Assembly: GCA_004376465.1 (NCBI GenBank)
Contig: SOJU01000188.1
Coordinates: 1 to 33,767 of the forward strand
Direction of reading: 5' to 3'
DNA length: 33,767 bases
From: Anaerolineales bacterium
GTDB taxonomy: Bacteria > Chloroflexota > Anaerolineae > Anaerolineales > E44-bin32
The notes beneath the pieces are model-generated. The model searched no databases. It had not been told where the DNA came from and saw only the letters and a program-made list of their open reading frames with translations. This document shows positions 22,037 through 29,888 of this stretch, piece by piece. The translations under genes and the position numbers were made by a program. Each line of letters begins with the position of its first letter. Within the stretch, counting starts at the first letter, position 1.

Positions 22037-25000
22037 ATGAGCGATCCATCGGACGATCTCTCCAAGGAAACGGGTTCGGTTCCCTCCGAGCCCGAAAACG
22101 AGCGGCCTCTGGAAACGGATGTCCATCCACCCCCCGTTCAAGATAGTATCGACAGCCCTCAGGCGCGGTTTAAACGCCTGCTGGAGGGCGATATCTCCTC
22201 CGAAAAGTCATCCGCTTCGCCTGGCACACCCCCTATGGGTGACCCGGAACACAAGGACGACGGAATGGCTCAAGATTCCCCCGACCTCACCGAGACCGAA
22301 CCCTTCGAACATGATCTGACCGAGAACGATCAGGCACAAGCGGCGAATGCCCCTCCCACAGAGGAGCCGTCTAGCGGTCCCAGCCCAGAGCTGGATTTGA
22401 GGTCGGATGCCGAGGTTCTACCTCAACGTGTGCCGGAAACGGATATTGGCGCCACACAGGTCGGTCCGTCCGCCTACATTCCTCCCACCCAACCTGAAGA
22501 ACGGGGCGGCAGGGATTGGAAGCGCTGGGATACCTGCGGTGGGTGCGCGTTGCGAATGGCCATTTTCGGAGCTTTTGTTTTCATCGCCATTGTGATCGGA
22601 ATCATCTCTTTCGGGGTTTACCAGTACTACTCGCTGGCCGCCAGCCTCCCATCCGTTGAAGATCTGCACGAACATGCCGCTCAGTTTGAAACGACGCGTA
22701 TCCTCGATCGTGATGGTAATCTGCTGTACGAAATCCTCGATCCCCAAGCAGGCCGTAGAACCTACGTCCCGTTAGAAGAGATCTCCCCCTACATGGTCGC
22801 GGGAATTATCGCCACGGAAGATTCCCAGTTTTACAGCCACCCCGGGTTTGATATCTGGGCGATTTTCAGAGCTTTCTGGCAGAATTACACTCAGGGGAGT
22901 GTCGTCTCGGGTGCTTCCACCATCACCCAACAGGTCGCACGCAACCTGCTGTTCTCGCCGGAAGAGCGAACCAGGGTAACAGCGCGCCGCAAGTTGCGCG
23001 AGGTCTTACTCGCAGCCGAGATCACACGCCGTTACTCGAAAGAGGAGATACTCGAGCTTTATCTCAACCAGCATTACTTCGGGAATCTCTCCTATGGAGT
23101 GGAAGCGGCAGCGGAGACATATTTCAACACCACTGCTGACAAATTGACACTCGCACAGGCATCTTTCTTGGCAGGGCTCGTTCAGGCACCTTCAGTTTAC
23201 GATATCTACACGAACCGCGATGCCACGCTGAATCGTCATCGCCAGGTCCTCACCCTGATGGTGGATACCAGCGTTGAAGATGGATGCATCTTCGTGAGCA
23301 ACGCGCAGCAGCCAATCTGTATATCACCTGAAGATGCAGGCAGCGCTGCTGCCATAATCATCAATTACGAATTCCAGCAGCCCGACATCCAGATCAAATA
23401 TCCACATTGGGTGACTTTCGTGCGCGGTGAACTTGAGGAATTGTATGACCCGCAGACGATCTACCGCTCGGGTTTCACCGTCTACACGACCTTAGACCCG
23501 GTGCTGCAATCTGAAGCACAGGAGATTGTGAGCGCACAGGTCGAAGCCCTGGCGGACAATCGCGCCACGAACGGCGCTCTGGTGACCATCCGCCCGGACA
23601 CAGGCGAAATCCTGTCCATGATTGGTTCGGCAGACTATGGAGCCAACGATGGTCAGATCAATATGGCTGTACGCCCTCGTCAGCCGGGATCCTCGATCAA
23701 ACCGCTCACCTACACCGCCGCATTTGAGATGGGATGGACCCCGGCTACGCTCATCTGGGACGTCCCTTCAGAGTTCCCACCTTCGGGGAATCCGAATGAC
23801 CCCAGCCCCCCCTATGAGCCCGTCAATTACGACGGGCGCTTCCACGGCCCGGTGACCGCCCGCTCGGCGTTGGCGAACTCTTACAATATACCTGCCGTCA
23901 AGACGCTTGATTTTGTCGGAATTTATGACAACCCAGAGACACCCACAGAAGACGGGTTCATCGCCTTCGCTCGCCGCATGGGGATCACAACACTTGACCG
24001 CGACGACTACGGTCTCTCTCTTACGCTGGGTGGTGGAGATGTCACCTTGCTCGAGTTGACTTCAGCCTATGCAACCCTGGCGAACAGCGGGAATCGCATC
24101 CCTCCCACAAGCATTTTGCGCATCGAAGATCGGGAGGGCGCCGTCGTCTATCAGTACGAAACTCCCGCAGACAACCAGGTCCTCCGCCCCGAGCACGCCT
24201 ACCTCATCACTGACATCCTCAGCGACAACGCCGCTCGAACGCCAGCGTTTGGTCCCAACTCACTGCTCAATTTGCCCTTCAAGGCAGCCGCGAAGACGGG
24301 CACAACGAACGACTTCCGGGACAACTGGACGTTGGGCTACACTCCGGACCTCGCGGTCGGTGTTTGGGTCGGTAACGCCGATTACACCCCGATGGAAAAC
24401 ACCTCGGGCTTGACAGGTGCCGCTCCTATCTGGAACAAATTTATGCAATATGCACAAAATCGCCTGACTGGCGGTCAACCAACCGTGGTGGTCCGTCACA
24501 GCGGCATCATCGATCGCGTCGTCTGTGCCGTTTCCGGTGCAGAACCATCCGAATGGTGCCCCTCACAGAAGAGGGAGATTTTTGCCCACGACCAACCCCC
24601 GCTTCCGAAAGAGCAAGATTTATGGCGGGATGTGTGGGTGGACACCTTCGCTCTTGAGCTGGCCTCCCCTGAGTGCGCGACGTACGTGGATGAGAAGTTG
24701 GGGTTGAACGTGGACGATCCCTGGGCACGTGACTGGCTCAATGAAACTTCTGAAGGAAAAAAATGGGCTGATGATATGGGTTTTAAAGATGATCCGCTCT
24801 TCTTCATACCCGATGCGGTATGTTCCAGCGACAGCCCCCAACCCATCCTGGCTTTCACCCATCCATCCGAAGGGACCACAATCTCAACGAGTCCACTGGA
24901 GATATTCGGGCGAGCAGCAGCGACGAATGACTTCAGAGATTGGATCCTCGAATACGGTCTCGGCAGCAATCCCTCCTTTTGGCCTGATATCGCTCACAAC

Positions 25001-25273
25001 AACTCGCAGATTAAGCAGCCAGAACAACTGATCAAATGGGATATTTCAAAATTACCAAACGGTCCAGTGACGCTCCGCCTTGCGGTGCGGAGCATGCGCG
25101 GCGGTGTCGCCTTTGTTGAACTGCATCTGAATATCCTGCTACCTACCCCGACCCCCACGCCAACACCCACACCGACGGCAACCGCTACTCCTACATCCAC
25201 GTTGACCGCAACCACCACACCTACTCCCTCCGCTACGCCTTCGCCGACCGATACACCCACTCCTCCCCCCTAG
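22037..25273 (+). CDS. Bifunctional class A penicillin-binding protein (transglycosylase/transpeptidase)
   Basis: 1078 residues, much longer than the usual 650-850. Order: an acidic, Pro/Ser-rich cytoplasmic tail (1-165); a membrane helix (about 174-200); a GT51 transglycosylase (about 220-400) with catalytic Glu261 in ATEDSQFYSHPG, then GASTITQQVARNL and RRKLREVLLAAEI; a transpeptidase with S552-S-I-K555, S615-Y-N617 and K753-T-G-T; a C-terminal beta-sandwich (about 930-1035); and a Pro/Thr-rich tail (about 1036-1078). It polymerises and cross-links peptidoglycan at the outer face of the membrane. All catalytic motifs are intact. Long low-complexity tails at both ends are odd: the N-terminal one may bind divisome/elongasome partners and the C-terminal one may span the wall. 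No ribosome-binding site; see its promoter. Confidence 0.95.
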   Translation: MSDPSDDLSKETGSVPSEPENERPLETDVHPPPVQDSIDSPQARFKRLLEGDISSEKSSASPGTPPMGDPEHKDDGMAQDSPDLTETEPFEHDLTENDQAQAANAPPTEEPSSGPSPELDLRSDAEVLPQRVPETDIGATQVGPSAYIPPTQPEERGGRDWKRWDTCGGCALRMAIFGAFVFIAIVIGIISFGVYQYYSLAASLPSVEDLHEHAAQFETTRILDRDGNLLYEILDPQAGRRTYVPLEEISPYMVAGIIATEDSQFYSHPGFDIWAIFRAFWQNYTQGSVVSGASTITQQVARNLLFSPEERTRVTARRKLREVLLAAEITRRYSKEEILELYLNQHYFGNLSYGVEAAAETYFNTTADKLTLAQASFLAGLVQAPSVYDIYTNRDATLNRHRQVLTLMVDTSVEDGCIFVSNAQQPICISPEDAGSAAAIIINYEFQQPDIQIKYPHWVTFVRGELEELYDPQTIYRSGFTVYTTLDPVLQSEAQEIVSAQVEALADNRATNGALVTIRPDTGEILSMIGSADYGANDGQINMAVRPRQPGSSIKPLTYTAAFEMGWTPATLIWDVPSEFPPSGNPNDPSPPYEPVNYDGRFHGPVTARSALANSYNIPAVKTLDFVGIYDNPETPTEDGFIAFARRMGITTLDRDDYGLSLTLGGGDVTLLELTSAYATLANSGNRIPPTSILRIEDREGAVVYQYETPADNQVLRPEHAYLITDILSDNAARTPAFGPNSLLNLPFKAAAKTGTTNDFRDNWTLGYTPDLAVGVWVGNADYTPMENTSGLTGAAPIWNKFMQYAQNRLTGGQPTVVVRHSGIIDRVVCAVSGAEPSEWCPSQKREIFAHDQPPLPKEQDLWRDVWVDTFALELASPECATYVDEKLGLNVDDPWARDWLNETSEGKKWADDMGFKDDPLFFIPDAVCSSDSPQPILAFTHPSEGTTISTSPLEIFGRAAATNDFRDWILEYGLGSNPSFWPDIAHNNSQIKQPEQLIKWDISKLPNGPVTLRLAVRSMRGGVAFVELHLNILLPTPTPTPTPTPTATATPTSTLTATTTPTPSATPSPTDTPTPPP
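25141..25270 (+). repeat. Low-complexity Pro/Thr-coding repeat (PBP C-terminus)
   Basis: Degenerate ACN-CCN units (CCGACCCCCACGCCAACACC-like) encode a Pro/Thr/Ala/Ser tail of about 43 residues. It is in frame with the PBP gene and ends it. Such tails and linkers are common in extracytoplasmic Chloroflexota proteins. Confidence 0.8.
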
Positions 25274-25324
25274 TATGAAATCCAATTATCGGTAGGGCCG
25301 AGCTGGCGGCTATAGTTCCTACGC

Positions 25325-25352
25325 GTAGAGACGCAGCATGCTGCGTCTCTAC
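25325..25352. repeat. 28-bp perfect palindrome (dispersed-repeat type)
   Basis: The half-site GTAGAGACGCAGCA (25325-25338) is followed directly by its exact reverse complement (25339-25352), with no loop. It lies 52 nt after the PBP stop in a convergent gap. From memory, palindromes of the form GTAGAGACG...CGTCTCTAC occur as dispersed repeats in other bacteria such as cyanobacteria, which makes a mobile or REP-like origin plausible. Confidence 0.75.
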
Positions 25353-25377
25353 CACCATCGACAATGCATTCCCTAAG

Positions 25378-25417
25378 AAAAACCCTCCGGTAGGTTTTGA
25401 ACCAACGGGAGGGGTTT
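25378..25417. terminator. Bidirectional terminator between PBP and plsY
   Basis: AAAACCCTCC-like left arm (to 25388) and GGGAGGGGTTT (25407-25417) form a long stem with one bulged C, and an inner GGTT/AACC hairpin. A-runs upstream and T-runs downstream flank it. The two genes converge here. Confidence 0.65.
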
Positions 25418-25462
25418 GACGCGGTAAAGTAAAAACAGCGGGATGATCGTCGAGCAGCGGTT

Positions 25463-26068
25463 TTACTCTCGATCAAACCACAGTTCGCGGTATACACGAT
25501 TCCAGTCGGACAAAGCGCGGCCGGAGATGACGAGACCAACTGCCAGCGCCACGCCCATTTGCGTCCCATTTGCCCCGGAGAGCGCCCATAAGGGCATCAG
25601 AAGCAATCCTGTGACGATATTCCCCCTGGCGGAATGCTTAATCAAGAGCTGGAGCGCCGAACCAAGTCCGACCGCCAACACAAAACCCAGCGGCCAGACT
25701 GCTAACAGAGCCCCTCCTCCGCTCGCCATTCCCATCCCGCCCCGGAATCCGGCGAAGATCGGCCTGCAGTGGCCGATCACAACACACGCCGCAGCAACGA
25801 TCGGCGCCGCCTCCGTGCCGCCGAAACTGGCAGCCAGCCACACTGCCAAGTACCCCTTGCCAACATCCGCCACTAACACAATTATGCCGGGGACCCAACC
25901 TGCTGCCCGCATCGTATTGGTTGCGCCAGCGTGGCCCGAGCCCGAGCCGCGTACGTCAACTCCAGCCTTCGCGCGGGTGACCAATATTGCGAAGGGAATA
26001 GACCCGAGCAAGTACGCTATGACCGCGAAAGCGATGGTTTTCAGTACAGGTTCCATGATTTCGATCAT
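25463..26068 (-). CDS. plsY: Glycerol-3-phosphate acyltransferase PlsY
   Basis: 201 residues, polytopic membrane protein. The three PlsY motifs are present in order: AYLLGSIPFAIL (19-30), DVRGSGSGHAGATNTMRAAG (38-57) with VADVGKGYLAV, and VIGHCRPIFAGFRGGMGMASGGGALL (97-121). PlsY transfers acyl groups from acyl-phosphate to glycerol-3-phosphate, the first step of phospholipid synthesis. Two departures from the usual pattern are visible: the SGN segment reads SGH, and the third motif has R109 and M112 where most PlsY proteins have Lys (FKGGKG). Function may still be retained, but divergence is real. Alternative start at M5 (26056). No ribosome-binding site is evident at either. It converges on the PBP gene and is 51 nt downstream of the methylase-like gene's end. 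Confidence 0.85.
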   Translation of the reverse strand: MIEIMEPVLKTIAFAVIAYLLGSIPFAILVTRAKAGVDVRGSGSGHAGATNTMRAAGWVPGIIVLVADVGKGYLAVWLAASFGGTEAAPIVAAACVVIGHCRPIFAGFRGGMGMASGGGALLAVWPLGFVLAVGLGSALQLLIKHSARGNIVTGLLLMPLWALSGANGTQMGVALAVGLVISGRALSDWNRVYRELWFDRE

Positions 26069-26119
26069 ACTAGGATTGTCCAGACTGAGCTACCGGATGA
26101 ACGACCAATCCCATTGAGA

Positions 26120-28342
26120 TCACAGCAGCGGCAGTTGTGGATCCTGATGTTCCGGCGGATCGATTGCTAATCGCTCCCGTAAATTCTCACGTGTTAATGT
26201 CGTCTCTGCGATGAGTCGTCTGACGAGGCGGAATTTTATCACTGGTGGGCCGCCCTGAAGCCAATCCTGCAGACGCGGGTCTCTTCGTGCCTTCTCTGCC
26301 ACCAGCTCTGCGCGTCCACCCGGAATGACATACGTAATCCCATCCACCGCATCAGATTGGAGCACACCTGCCCAGATGGCCGTTTCCATGATCTGAAACG
26401 CGTAGGCGACCTCCCCATCATCCCCAAGCCACTTAATCATCTCCCCTTCGCCCACCTCAAACTCAAGCTGCGAGCCAAGGTTCACCAGCAGGCGCCTAAT
26501 TTCAGCGCAATCCTCTTGACGTGCTGCGGCATAGTCCTCCGCGCGCAACCGCCAGCGGCTATCCGCGTCGGGCCCTTCTGCGTATGAACGCAGGCAGACG
26601 GTGATAAGCCGGCGGTCAGGTGTGAGCAACCCCGGTAATTGTTCGCAGATATGTTTATCAAGTTCGTATGCATATATCCAGCCTTCTTTACGCAGTGACT
26701 CGAGGACCCGGCGCTCAACGAGATCTGTGAGGCTCGCCTCCGCGAACGGCGGGTCGTGAAGCCAGTACAGCCCGCTCTCTACCTCCGCTCCACGTCCCAT
26801 GTGCAGAAAGGTCTTCCGATTGCCCAGGACTGCCTCTAGCGACTCACCCATGACCTGCATGAACTGCCGCCCTTCCGCCTCACGGATGCTCTCGAGCAAT
26901 TCCTCAGCCACGAGGTCAGACCACGCGGCGGCATGCAAGAGCGGATAGGCTGACGGTTCAGCCCGTGAGGTGAGAATATGCCTGCCAGAGGAGCGCATGC
27001 GCTCCTCTCTCTTCTTTTTCCCGCATGCAATCTGTGCAGCGGAGTCTACATTCCAATGAAAGATAGCTTGCTCCTCACCTGCACGCAGCGCTCGCCCCTG
27101 CAGGGCGAATCCCGCTGCGTTAAATCCGGACAGAACCGCGGCGATAAAACCGGGTTCCGCTTCGGGCAGGTATGAAATCACAGGGGTGTCCGATTTTATC
27201 GAAGCCGCCAGACCCGTGAGTACAGTGCGCAGCGCGGCAGCGTGCCACGACCAATCATACCGTCTACGGCGCAATGCCACTTTGATCGGAGCTGCGGTTT
27301 CTCGCCCCCACAGCCAGGCTGCCCAAAGTGCTGAGAGGGTCCAAAATGCTTGATTGTGGCGCGGAGGCACGGTGAGCAGCAAGCTTATCTGCGCGGGGTC
27401 AACCGTCTCCATCAGATCCCGTACAGTACCGGGGTAGATCGCGATCGTCCCCGCCTGCATGGGGCTGTCGATCGGCCAATCGGTTACTTGCAAATCGGGT
27501 TGCTCCATAGCCCAGGTTTCGACCGCCTGTTCCAGCGCGCGCCAGATATTTTGCTCTCGGTAGCGCTGTGAGGCTCTCAATTGACGCGGCCGCTCGCGAC
27601 CCTCGGGATAACTCCATAGAGCGTTCGCTCCATCGAACGCAGAAAGCAGCAAGGCATGAAGCGCTCGTAGAAGCGATTCGTCAAGTGCCAATTGGTCTAT
27701 CTTGTTGGTGATGGTTATGAGCGCGTAGATAGCCCGTCCAGGATAAACCGAAAGAGCTACCTCCGCATGTTGTCGGTCCGGATCACCGGCAGGAGCGACC
27801 TGTTCGAGTGCCAGCGCATGTTGCAGTCCTCGCCGCGAGAAATCGAGGGCGCGATCCCAGTCATCTTCCGTCGTAGGCGATTCACCCGTGTGGGCACAGT
27901 GATCGCAAGAATAGACCTTGTGGGTCGGACCACCCAACTCCGGGTCCCACACAAAAAACTCGACGGATATGGCTTCACCGCACCTCGTACACGTACTGCG
28001 ATAGAGATCGAGGATGAACCGCTCCATGCGCGTATCATCTTTGGGAATTGCGGCCAGGTGGGAGAGCGCCGCTTGCAGCTCTCCAAGCTTGAAAGGCTGA
28101 AGCGTGTGCTGAAGGACGAAGCGGGTAACAGGGTTGTTCGCGGCAACTAGAACCGTACGCCCCGATTGGGCTGCTTCTAACACCAAGCGTGGTGAAGCGC
28201 CAAAGGGGTCTAATACAAGCCCCGCGGGCAGACGTTCATCAGCCAGGATTTGCTCGATGACGCCCTCCTCCAATGGCGGCATGAATCGCTTGAGAGGTCC
28301 TTGATGACTGTCTGGGTATCCAACAGGTAAAGGTAGTTCCAT
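26120..28342 (-). CDS. DNA-methylase-like protein with a zinc knuckle and degraded catalytic motif
   Basis: 740 residues. Residues 42-50 (LVLDPFGAS) and 64-74 (VLVAANNPVTR) look like SAM motif I and the following 'NPVA' strand of adenine-specific DNA methylases of the DUF1156/COG1743 type. A four-Cys zinc site follows (C118, C121, C146, C149). In those enzymes the catalytic motif is DPPY followed by a Trp-rich helix; here the same place reads TVPPRHNQAFWTLSALWAAWLWG (324-346), with Val for Asp and Arg for Tyr. It is probably catalytically dead or altered. The C-terminal half (about 500-740) is helical and not recognised; it contains winged-helix-like charged segments near RVLESLRKEGWIYAYELDKHI. 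TATACT at 28355-28350 on the minus strand may be its -10. No partner restriction gene is nearby. Confidence 0.6.
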   Translation of the reverse strand: MELPLPVGYPDSHQGPLKRFMPPLEEGVIEQILADERLPAGLVLDPFGASPRLVLEAAQSGRTVLVAANNPVTRFVLQHTLQPFKLGELQAALSHLAAIPKDDTRMERFILDLYRSTCTRCGEAISVEFFVWDPELGGPTHKVYSCDHCAHTGESPTTEDDWDRALDFSRRGLQHALALEQVAPAGDPDRQHAEVALSVYPGRAIYALITITNKIDQLALDESLLRALHALLLSAFDGANALWSYPEGRERPRQLRASQRYREQNIWRALEQAVETWAMEQPDLQVTDWPIDSPMQAGTIAIYPGTVRDLMETVDPAQISLLLTVPPRHNQAFWTLSALWAAWLWGRETAAPIKVALRRRRYDWSWHAAALRTVLTGLAASIKSDTPVISYLPEAEPGFIAAVLSGFNAAGFALQGRALRAGEEQAIFHWNVDSAAQIACGKKKREERMRSSGRHILTSRAEPSAYPLLHAAAWSDLVAEELLESIREAEGRQFMQVMGESLEAVLGNRKTFLHMGRGAEVESGLYWLHDPPFAEASLTDLVERRVLESLRKEGWIYAYELDKHICEQLPGLLTPDRRLITVCLRSYAEGPDADSRWRLRAEDYAAARQEDCAEIRRLLVNLGSQLEFEVGEGEMIKWLGDDGEVAYAFQIMETAIWAGVLQSDAVDGITYVIPGGRAELVAEKARRDPRLQDWLQGGPPVIKFRLVRRLIAETTLTRENLRERLAIDPPEHQDPQLPLL

Positions 28343-28420
28343 CCTCTTGAGTATACGTCAACCCTGCCCTGCTTTGATCACCCTTTTTATAAGAACCGCT
28401 GATCGACGCCCGGTCATAAA

Positions 28421-28429
28421 TGGTATGAT
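28421..28429 (+). promoter_or_regulatory. Extended -10 promoter of the lipoprotein gene
   Basis: TG (28421-28422), G, then TATGAT (28424-28429, 5/6). Predicted start near 28436, next to an in-frame ATG at 28438. The lipoprotein itself most likely starts at 28567, giving a 130-nt leader that also contains an in-frame extension. Confidence 0.55.
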
Positions 28430-28566
28430 TCGCCTAAATGCTGCATCTGTTCCTGTTTTTCACCCGGGCTCAACATCACAAGGACACACATGGGGTTATG
28501 CAGCAGCCATTGTCACCCGGAAAGAGGAAGCATAGACTCCAACCCGACGTGCCGGTGAGATGCTTG

Positions 28567-29853
28567 ATGAAACTTCGCAAGATCTTTCCTATGATAGCCA
28601 TCGCCCTGCTCGCCTCGGGGTGCAACACACTCAATCCTTCCACGCTGCCGATCTCGCCGGGAAACCCGGCAACGATTGTGATAGGTGATCAGCCTCAAAC
28701 TCAAGCTCCGTACACTGCTCCGACCTTCTCGGCGCAGGTCTGTCCCATTCCCCCGGGTTCACCGGATTTGCCAATCCTGAACAACCCAAACACATGGGCC
28801 CCTGACATCCATGCATATCTCAACGCGGGTGGATTTGTTAGTTCGCTTCTCGATCACATCCAAGCCTCGAACTCCACCGAACCATCAGCCAATGCAGGTG
28901 AGATTCTCGACCTGAACGAAGACGGGTTTGAGGACCTTGCGCTCGTCCTAACACAAGCCCCTTCAGAAATAACGGCATTACCTTCCGGCTCTCTGCTCAT
29001 CTTCCTTTGCTCAGATGAAGCCTTCCAGGCTGCGTATGTAACCTCTCCTGCAAGCGAAGCCGGACTGCCAAAGCTGCAAGCGTCGCGTGATTTCACCGGC
29101 GACGGACGTCCTGAGCTGCTCACTTTATGGGAATCGTGCGGAGCCCACACGTGTTTCATTCAGGCTGAAATCCTGAAATGGGACGGTTCTGGATTTGAGA
29201 ATCTATGGCAGGGGCGCAGTGACGACTTGCCCTCTCCGGACATCGAACTTCAAGGACCCCTTGCCGATGGCAGTACAGCAATTTCTATCACGGCGAGAGG
29301 GATCGGGTCTGCGGGTGCAGGGCCCTACCGGGAAATCCGGCGCACCTGGACCTGGCATCCCGAATCAGGGCGCTTCGAACTCTCCGAAGAAACGCTCGCA
29401 GATCCAAAATATCGCATTCACGCCCTGCACGACGCCGATCAAGCTGCCCTGGAAGGAGATTACGAGACAGCATCAAAAGGATATCTGCGGGTTATGGAAG
29501 ACGGAACCCTTGATGATTGGTCCTCCGGCGAGGACGGAAGAGCAACACTCCGTGCTTATGCTGCCTTTCGCCAGATCGTCATCGATGTTCGTAATGGGAA
29601 TACAACGAACGCCGAAGCTGGATTAGATTTCCTTCGGGCCGCCTATCCACCCGAGTCCCCTCACTACGCCTACGTTGGCTTGACGGAGAGATTTTGGGAA
29701 ACCTACCAGATCGACGGAGATCTAAGAGAAGCATGTTTGGCAGCGCAAGGTTTCGCCCTCAATAATCCTGAGGACATACTCGAACCGCTTTACTATGGCT
29801 ACGCCAACCGCACATACCTTGCGGCGGACATCTGCCCTTTCGATAACGGATAG
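28567..29853 (+). CDS. Secreted lipoprotein with FG-GAP/VCBS-like motifs
   Basis: 428 residues. A basic N-terminus (MKLRK), a hydrophobic stretch and the lipobox ASGC (C19) make a type II signal peptide, so it should be anchored on the outer face of the membrane. A Pro/Thr/Gln-rich linker follows (about 20-70). Two calcium-loop-like units appear: DLNEDGFEDLALVL and DFTGDGRPELLTLW, as in FG-GAP/VCBS beta-propeller repeats. The C-terminal third is helical and TPR-like (GDYETASKGYLRVMEDG, then AYAAFRQIVIDVRNGNTTNAEAGLDFLRAAYP). Function unknown. The frame is open from ATG 28438, but that would bury the signal peptide 43 residues in; ATG 28567 is preferred. The M20 gene begins 35 nt after the stop. 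Confidence 0.8.
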   Translation: MKLRKIFPMIAIALLASGCNTLNPSTLPISPGNPATIVIGDQPQTQAPYTAPTFSAQVCPIPPGSPDLPILNNPNTWAPDIHAYLNAGGFVSSLLDHIQASNSTEPSANAGEILDLNEDGFEDLALVLTQAPSEITALPSGSLLIFLCSDEAFQAAYVTSPASEAGLPKLQASRDFTGDGRPELLTLWESCGAHTCFIQAEILKWDGSGFENLWQGRSDDLPSPDIELQGPLADGSTAISITARGIGSAGAGPYREIRRTWTWHPESGRFELSEETLADPKYRIHALHDADQAALEGDYETASKGYLRVMEDGTLDDWSSGEDGRATLRAYAAFRQIVIDVRNGNTTNAEAGLDFLRAAYPPESPHYAYVGLTERFWETYQIDGDLREACLAAQGFALNNPEDILEPLYYGYANRTYLAADICPFDNG

Positions 29854-29888
29854 AAAAAACATCTTAGGGAACACCACAAAGGACTTCC

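Noticed and set aside
25141-25270. CRISPR-like repeat array
   Set aside because: The repetition is short, degenerate and in frame, encoding a Pro/Thr tail; there are no spacers.
25443-26117. 224-residue plus-strand ORF antisense to plsY
   Set aside because: The minus-strand frame has all PlsY motifs; the antisense frame is a Pro/Ala/Thr-rich shadow without a start signal.
27692-28150. 152-residue plus-strand ORF within the methylase-like gene
   Set aside because: Antisense shadow of a frame with zinc-site cysteines and methylase motifs.
28438-28566. N-terminal extension of the lipoprotein from ATG 28438
   Set aside because: It would put the lipoprotein signal peptide at residues 44-62; the sequence MKLRKIF...ASGC starting at 28567 is a complete type II signal. 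The extension could still be a leader peptide.
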